Of a stretch of DNA of 34,631 nt, positions 15,561 to 23,843 are shown piece by piece (the first letter of the stretch is position 1; every line of letters starts with the position of its first letter). The DNA lies in IMG/VR virus record IMGVR_UViG_3300020451_000231, positions 1 to 34,631 of that record, one strand, 5' to 3'. This stretch comes from a virus. The position numbers and the translations under genes are program-made. Under the pieces are notes generated by a model. The model was not told where the DNA came from. It did no database searches and saw nothing but the letters and a program-made list of their open reading frames with translations.

Positions 15561-17174
15561 TTAGATCTCTGCTCTTTTTTGATCTGCGGGACTAACTGCA
15601 GAATTAGGGTCAGCAGCAGGAGCTTCTCCACCCTCAGGTGCAGGTTCTTCCTCACCTATACCCATCTCAATGGCTTGCATTGCTTGTGGATCCATGATAA
15701 CTCCGTCTTCGATTTCTTGTTTAATTTCTTTGTCAATTTCCCTAATCTCTGACTCGGTTTGTTTAAGAACCTTTGTACGTATATAGTTCGCTGAGAAGTA
15801 TTTACCCACGTAAGGATCCATTTGTGCAACTTCATTCATTCTTTCGTTGCGGATTTCTATCTCTTTTAGTTCTGTGAAATAGTTATCTGCAATAAAGTCA
15901 AACTGAATGTGCTCTTTCATCTCTTCCCATTCTTCAATAGAGCATATACCCTTAAGAATGAGTTGAGTTTTTAAAAGATCTACAAACAGTTCAGAGAATC
16001 TTTTGCGTAAACGTGCGATAAATTTCTGGAACTTTACTTCGTCCCTAGTAATTTCAGCAGCACGACCAATGTTAAAGGTAGTTTCTGTTTCTAACCTTGA
16101 GCTTGGAACGTTGAGTGCCTTGTATAACTTCTTTTGGAAGTACTTGACATCCTCAAGTTCTCCAAGATTTTGTCCACCTGGTAACGTAGTGATTTCAGTA
16201 CCTCGTCCTCCTTCTCTTCTGGGTAACCAGAAGTCTTCAAGCATGGACATGAATTTTTTGTCATCTTTGATTTCTCCAGTGTTGGCATCATAGACTAACT
16301 TGTTTCTGTACCTACCCATAACTTCACGAAGGTATTGCTCCGCTTTATTCTTAGGTAAGTTTCCAACGTCAATATAAAATATACGACGTTCTGGTGCTCT
16401 TGATAATCTATAGATTACCAAAGAGTCCTCAATCATACGCAGTTGGTTTACTGCCTTGATTGCTTTGTGTAGGTGTGATAACACCATGTTCTTATTGAGA
16501 TCCTGTATACCAGAATGACAATAAGCAATTGAATCAGGTGCAATTTTCATACCCTGATTAGTTGAGTTCTTTAATCCTTTAGGATTGTATAGGAAATATG
16601 ACGCACTCTGCTGTGTTAGTTGCTGATTGAGATCTTGAGTCCTTAATGCTTCAGGTCTCTTTGCCTCATACTCAGTTACCTTACGAATCTTTCTTGGATC
16701 AACATATCTTAGTTCTACTAAACCCTGTCTTGGTTTTTTAGGATCTATTACCTTATGAAAAAACAATCTCCCATCAACATACCATCGACGGAAGATTTCA
16801 TAAGCTCTGTTATCAAAATCAAGAAGACGAAGTATCTCATCAAATTCTTTACGAATTAACTTCTTAATTTTTTCTGATTGTTTTAAATTGTGTAAGTCTA
16901 TTGATATAGGAACATCATCAAAGTTCCCACATATAGTCTCATTCACTACATCATCTACAGCACTATCGCATTCTGGATTCAAGACCATCTCTCTATAACG
17001 AGTGATTAGTTCATGATCATTACGAATAGTACCATCAAAGTCAACAGAATAACCGAAGTAACCGCCACCAACTATGGGTTGCGATCCATCTAAACTATCC
17101 TTCTGAACAAAAGAAGGTCCCTTCGGAACCTTCTTCGCTCTTTGTAATGAAAATCCAAAGAGTTGTTGTGCCAT
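15561..17174 (-). CDS. 20: gp20 portal vertex protein
   Basis: 537 residues (T4 gp20 is 524). Family blocks: VLNPECDSAVDDVVNE near 65-80, VDPRKIRKV, RRIFYIDVGNLPKNKAEQYL, DFWLPRREGGRGTEI and LNVPSSRLETETTFNIGRAAEI. It forms the dodecameric ring at the unique head vertex, through which gp17 pumps DNA and to which the neck attaches. The C-terminal 50 residues are an acidic, Ala/Pro-rich tail. A perfect late octamer lies 26 bases upstream. Confidence 0.97.
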   Translation of the reverse strand: MAQQLFGFSLQRAKKVPKGPSFVQKDSLDGSQPIVGGGYFGYSVDFDGTIRNDHELITRYREMVLNPECDSAVDDVVNETICGNFDDVPISIDLHNLKQSEKIKKLIRKEFDEILRLLDFDNRAYEIFRRWYVDGRLFFHKVIDPKKPRQGLVELRYVDPRKIRKVTEYEAKRPEALRTQDLNQQLTQQSASYFLYNPKGLKNSTNQGMKIAPDSIAYCHSGIQDLNKNMVLSHLHKAIKAVNQLRMIEDSLVIYRLSRAPERRIFYIDVGNLPKNKAEQYLREVMGRYRNKLVYDANTGEIKDDKKFMSMLEDFWLPRREGGRGTEITTLPGGQNLGELEDVKYFQKKLYKALNVPSSRLETETTFNIGRAAEITRDEVKFQKFIARLRKRFSELFVDLLKTQLILKGICSIEEWEEMKEHIQFDFIADNYFTELKEIEIRNERMNEVAQMDPYVGKYFSANYIRTKVLKQTESEIREIDKEIKQEIEDGVIMDPQAMQAIEMGIGEEEPAPEGGEAPAADPNSAVSPADQKRAEI

Positions 17175-17199
17175 TACGATTTAATTTTTGGTTCTGATA

Positions 17200-17207
17200 T
17201 ATTTATA
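17200..17207 (-). promoter_or_regulatory. T4-type late promoter of gene 20
   Basis: Perfect TATAAATA on the minus strand in the 52-base gap between genes 19 and 20, 26 bases before the portal ATG. Confidence 0.8.
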
Positions 17208-17226
17208 CAGGTTTCAAAAAGTCGAA

Positions 17227-17808
17227 TTATGATCCTGCGATAACTGGTTTCCAGTATTGTACTTGCATCTCTACAGTAAATTCTTCAACCGCATCATTGT
17301 TTCCGTAATCTAGGTCAATAGCAGCGATGTTACTTGGGAAGATGTTGTAGAACTTATAAGACTTAAGAATCTTAGGTGCTTCTCCGTCTTTAAGATCTCT
17401 TGCTAACTGATGGACAGTCATGTCTGCGAAGTATCCAGAACTATCTGAATTGTCTCCGAGTGTACCTGCAGAAGTAAAGTTCTCATTGTATGCTTGGATT
17501 GAACTTGCCCACAATTCCATTGCGGATCTTAACTTGAACTCACTATCGTTCATGATAGTAATTGTCCAAGGTTCAAATGTTCTGTCTCCAGCTATCTTTA
17601 GAACTCTTCCTCTAAAAGGAACTTCTATAACACCAATCTGTGAACTTGGTAAATTTGCTGCACGAACAGTGAACTTACCTAGATTAACAAGATCAGAGTC
17701 TTGTATAATTTCAGCAGGGAATGCCAAATCTACTTGGAATAGATTAGGTCTTGCGAAGTCCGACTTAACATTCGCCTTAAATTGATCAATTGTTCCTTTG
17801 TTTGCCAT
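17227..17808 (-). CDS. 19: gp19 tail tube protein
   Basis: 193 residues (T4 gp19 is 163). It opens with FARPNLFQVDLAF and then carries RVLKIAGDRTFEPWTITIMND, both almost the T4 text, and ends with the strand EEFTVEMQVQYWKP. It stacks into the inner tube of the contractile tail, enclosed by gp18. A cyanophage-type insertion lies around residues 105-135. It follows sheath gene 18 after a 55-base gap with a weak late-promoter variant. Confidence 0.96.
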   Translation of the reverse strand: MANKGTIDQFKANVKSDFARPNLFQVDLAFPAEIIQDSDLVNLGKFTVRAANLPSSQIGVIEVPFRGRVLKIAGDRTFEPWTITIMNDSEFKLRSAMELWASSIQAYNENFTSAGTLGDNSDSSGYFADMTVHQLARDLKDGEAPKILKSYKFYNIFPSNIAAIDLDYGNNDAVEEFTVEMQVQYWKPVIAGS

Positions 17809-17833
17809 TTTTAATTAGGATCTCCGTCTTTTA

Positions 17834-17841
17834 TATTTAGT
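17834..17841 (-). promoter_or_regulatory. Possible late-promoter variant ACTAAATA
   Basis: Minus strand ACTAAATA in the gap between genes 18 and 19, 25 bases before the gene 19 ATG. It differs from TATAAATA at the first two bases. Position rather than sequence is the main support. Confidence 0.35.
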
Positions 17842-17863
17842 CAAAAAAGTATTTTGAGAGGTT

Positions 17864-20113
17864 TTATGATGCAACCTCTGCAAAACTTACTCCAGTTCTG
17901 GTAGCAACGAATGTTAACTGTACATAGTTGATAGTTCTTGTTGGTTTCAAGAATACTTCCGCATAGAACTCACCACGGTCAACTGCCTCAGGTGTGTTAT
18001 TAGAACTATCACACTTGACTAGGAAGTCAACTACACCACGACGACCCTGTACATCACGGAGATATGGTTCAACAATATTGATGAATAGTGATCTCTGTGC
18101 CTCATCGTTCTGTTCAAAGAGTTGTGCCTTAGCAGCAGTACTAATAACTCTCTCAACTGTTAGGAAAAGACGACGTATATTAATTCTGTCAAACGCTGAT
18201 GCAAATCCAAGTGCAGTCTTGTCTCCGTAAAGAACAACACCTTGTCCTGGGAATGAAACAATTGGGTTAACTCTGTTTGCATAGAGTTGATCTCTTTGTG
18301 ATTTATTTGGTGTGTATGCTAACTTAATTGCATTTCTTAGAATACCACGTTGGAATCCTGCAGGTGAGAACCAAGGTTCTGAAATTTCGTTAGTCTGTAA
18401 ACATAGACCTGCGATATCTCCATTGCAAGGTACATAACGGTAAACGTCATTATACTTGTCATAGATGTACTTGTATCCTGAGTCAAATACCATGTAAGAA
18501 GAACTTGGTAGTTGCTTAAAGAAGTCTACAATGTTTGTAGTAATAGTTGTTGTATTACTAATTCCGATTACGTTACCTCTACGAGGTGAAACGAATACCA
18601 TGCAGTCTCTTCTCTCTTCTGCAATGTTTACAAGAGATGTAATCTTCGCAAGTGCGTTTGCATCACTTGTTCCAGAAGGACCTGCAATGATAAAGTCGAT
18701 GATTTGTGATTCTGGATCTTCAACCAATTCGTATGCACTACCTATGTCAACATTAGTAATTGTATACTGTCCTGCTGATACTGTGTAGTTTACACCACCT
18801 GCTAATCTGTAGTAGTAAGTAGCATTGTTCTTAGAACCTAGAGTTGTTGCTCCTGCAGGATAATCTACAGAACCATTTGCACTACGGAATAAGTTGAACT
18901 GTCTACCTGCTGCAGTTTGTCCAAATACACCATCAGATGCAGATGCAGTAGCAGCAAATAATGTTCCCTCATGCTCTGCCCAGAAAATAAATTCTGATTT
19001 TTGTTTAATTACTTCTGCGTAGTAGTTTGTTTCTCCAACAGATGTCTTAGCATCAGATGCTTTAGAAACATCGATGTATCTCTCAAGAAGAGCACCAACT
19101 GTTCCTGTAATACCACCGTCAATATCAATTAAGATAATGTGCATTTCATCTCTGTGTCCACCAACACCATTAGCATATAGTGAAGTGCCTGGTCTTGGAG
19201 CAACGTTAATCCACTTAACGCCAGGTAGATACTCACGCTCTGTATACTCATCTCTTACTGATGTTACAGTAATGTTTGTTGAGTTTGTATCTTGTACAAC
19301 GTCAGCAGCAGCAAATTCAATACTATCTTTGTTAAGAGCAACAAGTAGTTTTCTTTCGATTGTTACGTTAACCTTACAAGTGTTTGTACCCTGTGTGATA
19401 ACTTGGTTATCTGCAATGATACCTGTAACACCACCACTAGGTAGTCCGATTTCTAATTTCTTATTAGCAGCGTCATAAGCAAGGACGTTAATTGTCTCAT
19501 TAGAACCACTGATACTAATTGTTGTAGTAGAACCAGGTGTGAATGAACCAACTATATCATCGATTGTTAATACGATACTATACTTAAATACTTTACCTGC
19601 AGCACCAGATGCAGCAGATACAGCAGCGTCTGCAACGAACTCGTGCTCGTTACCTGAGCCAGGAGCAGGAACTACAACCACTTGGTCTGCACCTGCGTCT
19701 GTTACAAAAATACCGATTGAGTTTCCTACATTACCAGGTGTTCTTGCAACCCATGTAAAGTTGTTGGATGCTGATTCAATGTTTGTTTCGTAATCTTGTA
19801 AATTCTTAACTAAAGGTGCTGTACCTGTGTCAACAGAGTTCTTTAATGAAGAAGAATTAACACGAATGGTTTTTAGTAAACCACCGTAAGATAAAAATTG
19901 TGCTGCAGAGAACCAGTACTCATAGTTGCTTTCGTTTGGTTCACCGAAACGTTCTGCTAGTTGCCTTTCAGAAGTAATCTCAACGATTTCTTCTACAGGT
20001 CCTTTGGTAAATGGTGCTGCAATAACTCCAACATTCGCGGTAGGAATAGTAGAGACAGTGGTCAGATCCCTTTCCTGAATTACTACACCTGGCGATGATT
20101 GATTAGTTGCCAT
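17864..20113 (-). CDS. 18: gp18 contractile tail sheath protein
   Basis: 749 residues, larger than T4 gp18 (659). It opens with SPGVVIQERDLT, the usual sheath N-terminus, and the conserved C-terminal core is present: FDRINIRRLFLTVERVI, then FVKCDSSNNTPE-like text and a final block FLKPTRTINYVQLTFVATRTG, the strand handshake that links subunits. Residues about 100-330 form the variable outward-facing domain and explain the extra length. It contracts around the gp19 tube to drive DNA injection. Late octamer 46 bases upstream; ribosome site AAGGAG about 9 bases before the ATG. Confidence 0.97.
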   Translation of the reverse strand: MATNQSSPGVVIQERDLTTVSTIPTANVGVIAAPFTKGPVEEIVEITSERQLAERFGEPNESNYEYWFSAAQFLSYGGLLKTIRVNSSSLKNSVDTGTAPLVKNLQDYETNIESASNNFTWVARTPGNVGNSIGIFVTDAGADQVVVVPAPGSGNEHEFVADAAVSAASGAAGKVFKYSIVLTIDDIVGSFTPGSTTTISISGSNETINVLAYDAANKKLEIGLPSGGVTGIIADNQVITQGTNTCKVNVTIERKLLVALNKDSIEFAAADVVQDTNSTNITVTSVRDEYTEREYLPGVKWINVAPRPGTSLYANGVGGHRDEMHIILIDIDGGITGTVGALLERYIDVSKASDAKTSVGETNYYAEVIKQKSEFIFWAEHEGTLFAATASASDGVFGQTAAGRQFNLFRSANGSVDYPAGATTLGSKNNATYYYRLAGGVNYTVSAGQYTITNVDIGSAYELVEDPESQIIDFIIAGPSGTSDANALAKITSLVNIAEERRDCMVFVSPRRGNVIGISNTTTITTNIVDFFKQLPSSSYMVFDSGYKYIYDKYNDVYRYVPCNGDIAGLCLQTNEISEPWFSPAGFQRGILRNAIKLAYTPNKSQRDQLYANRVNPIVSFPGQGVVLYGDKTALGFASAFDRINIRRLFLTVERVISTAAKAQLFEQNDEAQRSLFINIVEPYLRDVQGRRGVVDFLVKCDSSNNTPEAVDRGEFYAEVFLKPTRTINYVQLTFVATRTGVSFAEVAS

Positions 20114-20158
20114 GTTTATATACTCCTTGAAATGCTGTTCAATCGGGTTGTCTAAGAT

Positions 20159-20166
20159 TATTTATA
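20159..20166 (-). promoter_or_regulatory. T4-type late promoter of gene 18
   Basis: Perfect TATAAATA on the minus strand between genes 17 and 18, 46 bases before the sheath ATG and 12 bases past the gene 17 stop. Confidence 0.82.
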
Positions 20167-20177
20167 TTTTTAAATCT

Positions 20178-21830
20178 TCACCTATACTCCCACATATATG
20201 ATTTGTCTCCATATTCCGCGACCTGCCAAACATCTCCCTGAGCATCTTTAAACTGATCTTCTTCTAATCCATCAGATACAAACCCAAAAGGTGCCATGTC
20301 TTGTTCTATCTGGTCTCTCTGATCTTCGTATATTCTTTGTCTAACATCATTGTCATGCATTTCTTTAAAATATGGTTGCATTGCCATCCATGAGAATATA
20401 ACTAAACACATTGCTAGGTCATCGTTACATCCATCCTCCGCTTGGAATGATTGACCTTTTTGAATAAAGGTTGTCAACTCCGCAATAGTATCATAATCTT
20501 CAACGATTAATTTATCATCTTCTATCAATGCTTTAAGGTTAGAACATCCTACCTGTTTAACAGCAGTTGACATCTTAATACCTAGTTGAGTCTTCTTACC
20601 AGAGAATCCTTGACCAAGTTGCTGACCTGCTCTACCTCTCATGGATACCATAAGTAGATTCTCATACTCTAGATCATACTGTATAATATCTGCTACCTGT
20701 CCACCTATATCATTTACTTCGCATAAGATGTATGCATTATTATAGTTCATAGCAACATCTACAATTAGATTTGGAAAAACTATAGGTTTAATTTGATTGT
20801 TCTTATATCTTGCTACTACTTTATATGGAATTGCAGTTGTATCTATGACACAAAATGCTGAGTAATCATTACCAACTCCTCTTGATACGTCAACTGTAAT
20901 TATATAATTGTGTTCTGCAATTACTTGTTCATATACTGCAAGACCCTTTTTCTGTTGTATAGGATCTTTATATGGCATCATTCTCAATTTACTTGGTGTG
21001 ATAAGAGTATCAACAGATCCTAAGAACTCACACTCAAACTCAACTCTGAACTGTGCCTCAGATGTATTCTCAATAGTTTGTTGTTTCCATTTGTCATCTC
21101 TGCCAGGTACTTGTGACCAGTGTACCTCAGTTGCAACATAGTTATTTGCATTTCTTTCTGCATCATGCCACAACTTATAGAATTGATTCATCCCATGAGG
21201 AGTGGAGATAATAATAACTTTAGTTGACTTACCAGATGAAATTGTAGGATACACACTAGCAAAAAACTGTTCAGCAATATGATTCGGAACGAAAGCGAAT
21301 TCGTCCAAAAATATAATGTTAAAGGACATACCGCGAACAGCACTAGCAGAAGTAGAAGAAGCGAGGATTTTACTTCCGTTCTCCAATTCGAGTGACCCTT
21401 TGTTCCATCCGACAATACCCTGTTGCATCCATTTAGGGAGATTCTCATAAGATAGTTGGAGGCGACCCAACATTTCTCTTGCAGTTGGTGCTTTGTTTGC
21501 GAGGATTGCGACATTTACATTAGCATTGAATAGTACATACCATAATAGATATGCTGTAACGATAGTTGACTTACCAGACTGACGAGGTAGTTTGCATATA
21601 TTGAATCTATGTTCATGAAACTTCTCTACCATTGATTCTTGGAAATCATACATGTCAAAAGGTATGACACCCTCATCAAGAGATACGATCCTAATATACT
21701 CTCTAATAAAATAGACAGGATCTTGAGCACACTTCATGTACTCAGAAACTTGTTTCTTAGTAAACTCAGTAGATACGTTTGCTTTTTTAAGATTAGGATT
21801 ACCTAAGTATATCTCTTGTTTGATACTCAT
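20178..21830 (-). CDS. 17: gp17 large terminase (packaging motor)
   Basis: 550 residues (T4 gp17 is 610). N-terminal ATPase: adenine-binding FDMYDFQ near 58, Walker A PRQSGKST (82-89), Walker B IIFLDEF with D176 and E177, and coupling motif IIISTPHG (207-213). C-terminal RNase H-fold nuclease: D314 in ITVDVSRG, an acidic CEVND and the DGCNDDLAM block. It cuts concatemers and pumps DNA into the prohead through gp20. The ATG overlaps the stop of the NifU-like gene (ATGA). No intein or insertion. Confidence 0.97.
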   Translation of the reverse strand: MSIKQEIYLGNPNLKKANVSTEFTKKQVSEYMKCAQDPVYFIREYIRIVSLDEGVIPFDMYDFQESMVEKFHEHRFNICKLPRQSGKSTIVTAYLLWYVLFNANVNVAILANKAPTAREMLGRLQLSYENLPKWMQQGIVGWNKGSLELENGSKILASSTSASAVRGMSFNIIFLDEFAFVPNHIAEQFFASVYPTISSGKSTKVIIISTPHGMNQFYKLWHDAERNANNYVATEVHWSQVPGRDDKWKQQTIENTSEAQFRVEFECEFLGSVDTLITPSKLRMMPYKDPIQQKKGLAVYEQVIAEHNYIITVDVSRGVGNDYSAFCVIDTTAIPYKVVARYKNNQIKPIVFPNLIVDVAMNYNNAYILCEVNDIGGQVADIIQYDLEYENLLMVSMRGRAGQQLGQGFSGKKTQLGIKMSTAVKQVGCSNLKALIEDDKLIVEDYDTIAELTTFIQKGQSFQAEDGCNDDLAMCLVIFSWMAMQPYFKEMHDNDVRQRIYEDQRDQIEQDMAPFGFVSDGLEEDQFKDAQGDVWQVAEYGDKSYMWEYR

Positions 21831-22072
21831 ACTGCTAATACCTGTGTGACCTCAGGAAATACTTCTTTGACTCTACGTTCAATACCCAACTGTAAAGTTT
21901 GGGCACTCATTGCACAACCTGAGCATGCTCCTCCCATTCTAACCATAACAATAGCACCTTCTTTCAAGTAATCTATACCGATATACTCAAGGTAACCTCC
22001 ATCAGATTCTATGTATGGACGCAATTCGTTAAGAACATTATTAACGTTTAAGTCGTTTAATTCTTTAGTCAT
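21827..22072 (-). CDS. NifU C-terminal-domain (NfuA-like) Fe-S cluster protein
   Basis: 81 residues from the ATG at 22072, which has a near-perfect ribosome site GGAGGATA. An in-frame TTG nine codons upstream has no such site. The protein is a lone NifU C-terminal domain: LNELRPYIESDGGYLEYIGI, then VMVRMGGACSGCAMS with the CxxC that binds a shared 4Fe-4S cluster, and a LGIERRVKEVFPEV helix. Family members carry Fe-S clusters to target proteins. It sits between a membrane protein and terminase 17, with overlaps at both ends (TAATG, ATGA). Possible clients are host photosystem or ferredoxin-linked proteins, or phage Fe-S enzymes; the sequence does not say which. Confidence 0.92.
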   Translation of the reverse strand: MTKELNDLNVNNVLNELRPYIESDGGYLEYIGIDYLKEGAIVMVRMGGACSGCAMSAQTLQLGIERRVKEVFPEVTQVLAV

Positions 22073-22353
22073 TATCCTCCACTCCAATCCCAGTTCCAAG
22101 GCAACATTGCCATGCCAAGATAAGGCATAAGAATATAGTGATCCATTAGAATCATCAAAGGTATAGCAACACCTAATTCAATAGCAATCTTCTTTCTTGG
22201 TGGTAATGTTTCTAACCATCGTCTATATCGATTATTTCTTGCACGTTGAAATAATCCTGTTTTATTACCAATAAGATTTGCCCACCATTGTGGATCAAGT
22301 ATATCCTTCAACCACATAAAAGGTGTCAATAACAATCTGAGAAGTTTGATCAT
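22072..22353 (-). CDS. Small membrane protein, function unknown
   Basis: 93 residues. It has an N-terminal hydrophobic helix LLRLLLTPFMWLKDIL, a basic middle RARNNRYRRWLETLPPRKK, and a long hydrophobic segment IAIELGVAIPLMILMDHYIL continuing to the C-terminus, so one transmembrane helix with a re-entrant or amphipathic N-terminus is likely. The start overlaps the nuclease stop and the stop overlaps the NifU-like start (TAATG at each), so it is in the same translational unit. Role unknown; a lysis or envelope function cannot be told from sequence. Confidence 0.75.
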   Translation of the reverse strand: MIKLLRLLLTPFMWLKDILDPQWWANLIGNKTGLFQRARNNRYRRWLETLPPRKKIAIELGVAIPLMILMDHYILMPYLGMAMLPWNWDWSGG

Positions 22354-22817
22354 TATCCTTCATTCAATGTGCCAAAAGACCTTCGTATTTCACGAAGTTC
22401 TTCAAAATTCTTTTGCTTTGTTCCACCATCATAACCCCAAGCGTACCCTTCGTTAATCATTTGTTCGTTGAGCGATACAGAATCATCGCCAATGTATAAC
22501 CAACCAAGCAACCTACCATACTTACCCATGCCACCTTTGAGTTCAGTTCGTATAGTGAGTTCATCATCTCCATCAATTGCTCCTTCTAATTTTTCTTTCA
22601 TCCAGTTAGTAGCATCTAATCCCAATGCTTTCTCTTCCAGATCTCTTGTTCTTTTCTCTGGCGTATCAACTCCTGCAATTCTAACTCTTTCTTTCTTGTA
22701 TAAGTCAAACCCAAGATCAATGGTGACATCAATAGTATCCCCATCAACAACACGATTAATCTCCGTTACTCGAAAATTGTAGCAACTCTTCCTGCTCGGT
22801 GGCACCATAACTCCCAT
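22353..22817 (-). CDS. Staphylococcal-nuclease-like (SNc) nuclease
   Basis: 154 residues from the ATG at 22817, chosen because GGGAGG stands 6 bases before it; an ATG two codons upstream sits directly on that site. Catalytic pattern of thermonuclease, numbered from the upstream ATG: VVDGDTI (D27, D29), VRIAGVDTPE (R48, D53, E56) and KYGRLLGWLY (R104), matching SNase D19/D21, R35, D40, E43 and R87. No signal peptide, so it probably acts in the cell, perhaps on host DNA or RNA. A perfect late octamer lies 28 bases upstream inside the preceding gene, so expression may be late. The start overlaps that gene by about 60 bases. Confidence 0.92.
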   Translation of the reverse strand: MGVMVPPSRKSCYNFRVTEINRVVDGDTIDVTIDLGFDLYKKERVRIAGVDTPEKRTRDLEEKALGLDATNWMKEKLEGAIDGDDELTIRTELKGGMGKYGRLLGWLYIGDDSVSLNEQMINEGYAWGYDGGTKQKNFEELREIRRSFGTLNEG

Positions 22818-23031
22818 AATCATCCTCCCATGATTCTATAGCTGTATTTATAGCATCATCGGGTTGTGTCTTTTTCTGCTCTATTTGATATTGTATTTGA
22901 TATTCTTTATAATAATGTAATGCTTCCCAAATTAATTTATTGGGATCTTCTGCCTTTGCAGCAGCACACCACGCTATAGAACCAACTATGAACACAATGT
23001 ATAGTATTCTATTTGATACTCTTTCAATCAT
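22756..23031 (-). CDS. Small secreted or membrane-tethered protein, function unknown
   Basis: 91 residues. The N-terminus is a Sec signal: basic IERVSNR, a hydrophobic LYIVFIVGSIAW core, then CAAAKAED with a plausible signal peptidase I site after AKA. The remaining 60 residues are acidic and Gln/Glu-rich, with a helical IWEALHYYKEYQIQYQIEQK. There is a Cys at the end of the core, but a Trp directly before it makes a lipobox unlikely. The last 60 bases overlap the nuclease gene. It follows a 35-residue membrane ORF by an overlap of 8 bases; an export-linked pair is possible. Confidence 0.65.
   Translation of the reverse strand: MIERVSNRILYIVFIVGSIAWCAAAKAEDPNKLIWEALHYYKEYQIQYQIEQKKTQPDDAINTAIESWEDDYGSYGATEQEELLQFSSNGD
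22845..22852 (-). promoter_or_regulatory. T4-type late promoter of the nuclease gene
   Basis: Perfect TATAAATA on the minus strand, inside the 91-residue gene and 28 bases before the nuclease start at 22817, the same spacing as at gene 20. Confidence 0.65.
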
Positions 23032-23131
23032 CTTTCATCTCATCGTAGGCATACTTTAGTATAGCATAGATTATGCACGATACACCAACAAGGAGTATTG
23101 CAACCATTATATTAACACTATGTACTGGCAT
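23024..23131 (-). CDS. 35-residue single-span membrane peptide
   Basis: ATG at 23131, TGA at 23024-23026. The sequence begins MPVHSVNIM, has a hydrophobic stretch VAILLVGVSCIIYAIL, and ends in a charged EMKDD tail, so it is one transmembrane helix with an acidic cytoplasmic or periplasmic tail. It starts four bases after the upstream stop and overlaps the next start by 8 bases. Such peptides are easy to miss in annotation. Function unknown. Confidence 0.5.
   Translation of the reverse strand: MPVHSVNIMVAILLVGVSCIIYAILKYAYDEMKDD
23058..23066 (-). promoter_or_regulatory. Extended -10 promoter TGCTATACT
   Basis: Minus strand TGCTATACT inside the 35-residue ORF, with the -10 hexamer 27 bases before the ATG of the secreted-protein gene (23031). 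No convincing -35, so it would rely on the extended -10. Confidence 0.4.
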
Positions 23132-23134
23132 TTG

Positions 23135-23416
23135 TCAATATGTTCCTCTATAAAGCCACTCGGAAGATCCGTTATCCTCTAATATTTCATCATACTCTGG
23201 CATGTCATAAGGACCGTCAAGTTTCTTTTTATATTCTCTCTCATCTAATACTTCATTAATAAGTTGTTTTAATTCAACCTTCAATGCATCTGATAAAAGA
23301 TTCATTTTATTCACCTGCATGGGTTTGATAGCAGCACGTTGTTCTTCTATAGATCTACCGCTACCACCTTTACCATACGACATACCCTGTGTGTTAATCA
23401 CGTTGCCTCCAATCAT
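23135..23416 (-). CDS. Hypothetical protein, 93 residues
   Basis: The N-terminus is Gly/Ser-rich (SYGKGGSGRSIEEQRAAI), followed by a helix LSDALKVELKQLINEVLDER and an acidic C-terminus with PEYDEIL. Soluble, with no signal or motif. It overlaps the end of the 97-residue gene upstream by 23 bases, and the 35-residue ORF starts four bases past its stop, so it is in the small-gene operon. Function unknown. Confidence 0.65.
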   Translation of the reverse strand: MIGGNVINTQGMSYGKGGSGRSIEEQRAAIKPMQVNKMNLLSDALKVELKQLINEVLDEREYKKKLDGPYDMPEYDEILEDNGSSEWLYRGTY

Positions 23417-23687
23417 CAGATCTACTATTTTTAAAGAAGTCTGCTATATCTTCTGCACCTTGAAATCCTCTTTTAGATTTACGTGGATCACCTATATCCA
23501 AATACTTAAGACAAGATCCGTCTTCATCTATTGCTAATCTTCTTGCTTGACTTAACATACCTCTCGCTGATGTGTTTGCCTTTGATAATTTCTCTGCCCA
23601 TATCATATCATCTATTCCTACTTCTGTTCCTGCTGCAATTGATTTGCAGATTCCTTCTAACCGAAGGCGGTATTGTGTAGATAACAT
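23394..23687 (-). CDS. Hypothetical cyanophage-type protein, 97 residues
   Basis: Small soluble helical protein: LSTQYRLRLEGICKSIAAG, then DMIWAEKLSKANTSARGML and a polar YLDIGDPRKSKRGF, ending ADFFKNSRSDDW. The pattern resembles small conserved proteins I associate with marine T4-like phages, but I cannot name a function. It overlaps the next gene by 23 bases and begins about 34 bases after the 40-residue ORF upstream. Confidence 0.68.
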   Translation of the reverse strand: MLSTQYRLRLEGICKSIAAGTEVGIDDMIWAEKLSKANTSARGMLSQARRLAIDEDGSCLKYLDIGDPRKSKRGFQGAEDIADFFKNSRSDDWRQRD

Positions 23688-23720
23688 TTACTAATATGTT
23701 TGATAAGTTTGTACTATCTA

Positions 23721-23843
23721 TTAACCTAACAAATACCTTTTTATTTTCCGTTCTGATTTCAAAAGAAATCTACTGATTCTTGTAAGAATTGGTACATTTT
23801 TTCTTCTATAAACTGGTAGTATTTCTTTGAAACGATGTGTCAT
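23721..23843 (-). CDS. Possible 40-residue basic peptide
   Basis: The ATG overlaps the stop of the 54-residue ORF upstream as ATGA, the same link used between real genes elsewhere here, and the frame ends at TAA 23721-23723. The peptide is very basic (MTHRFKEILPVYRRK, then RFLLKSERKIKRYLLG), as a nucleic-acid or membrane-surface binder might be. Short and AT-rich, so it could be chance. Confidence 0.35.
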   Translation of the reverse strand: MTHRFKEILPVYRRKNVPILTRISRFLLKSERKIKRYLLG

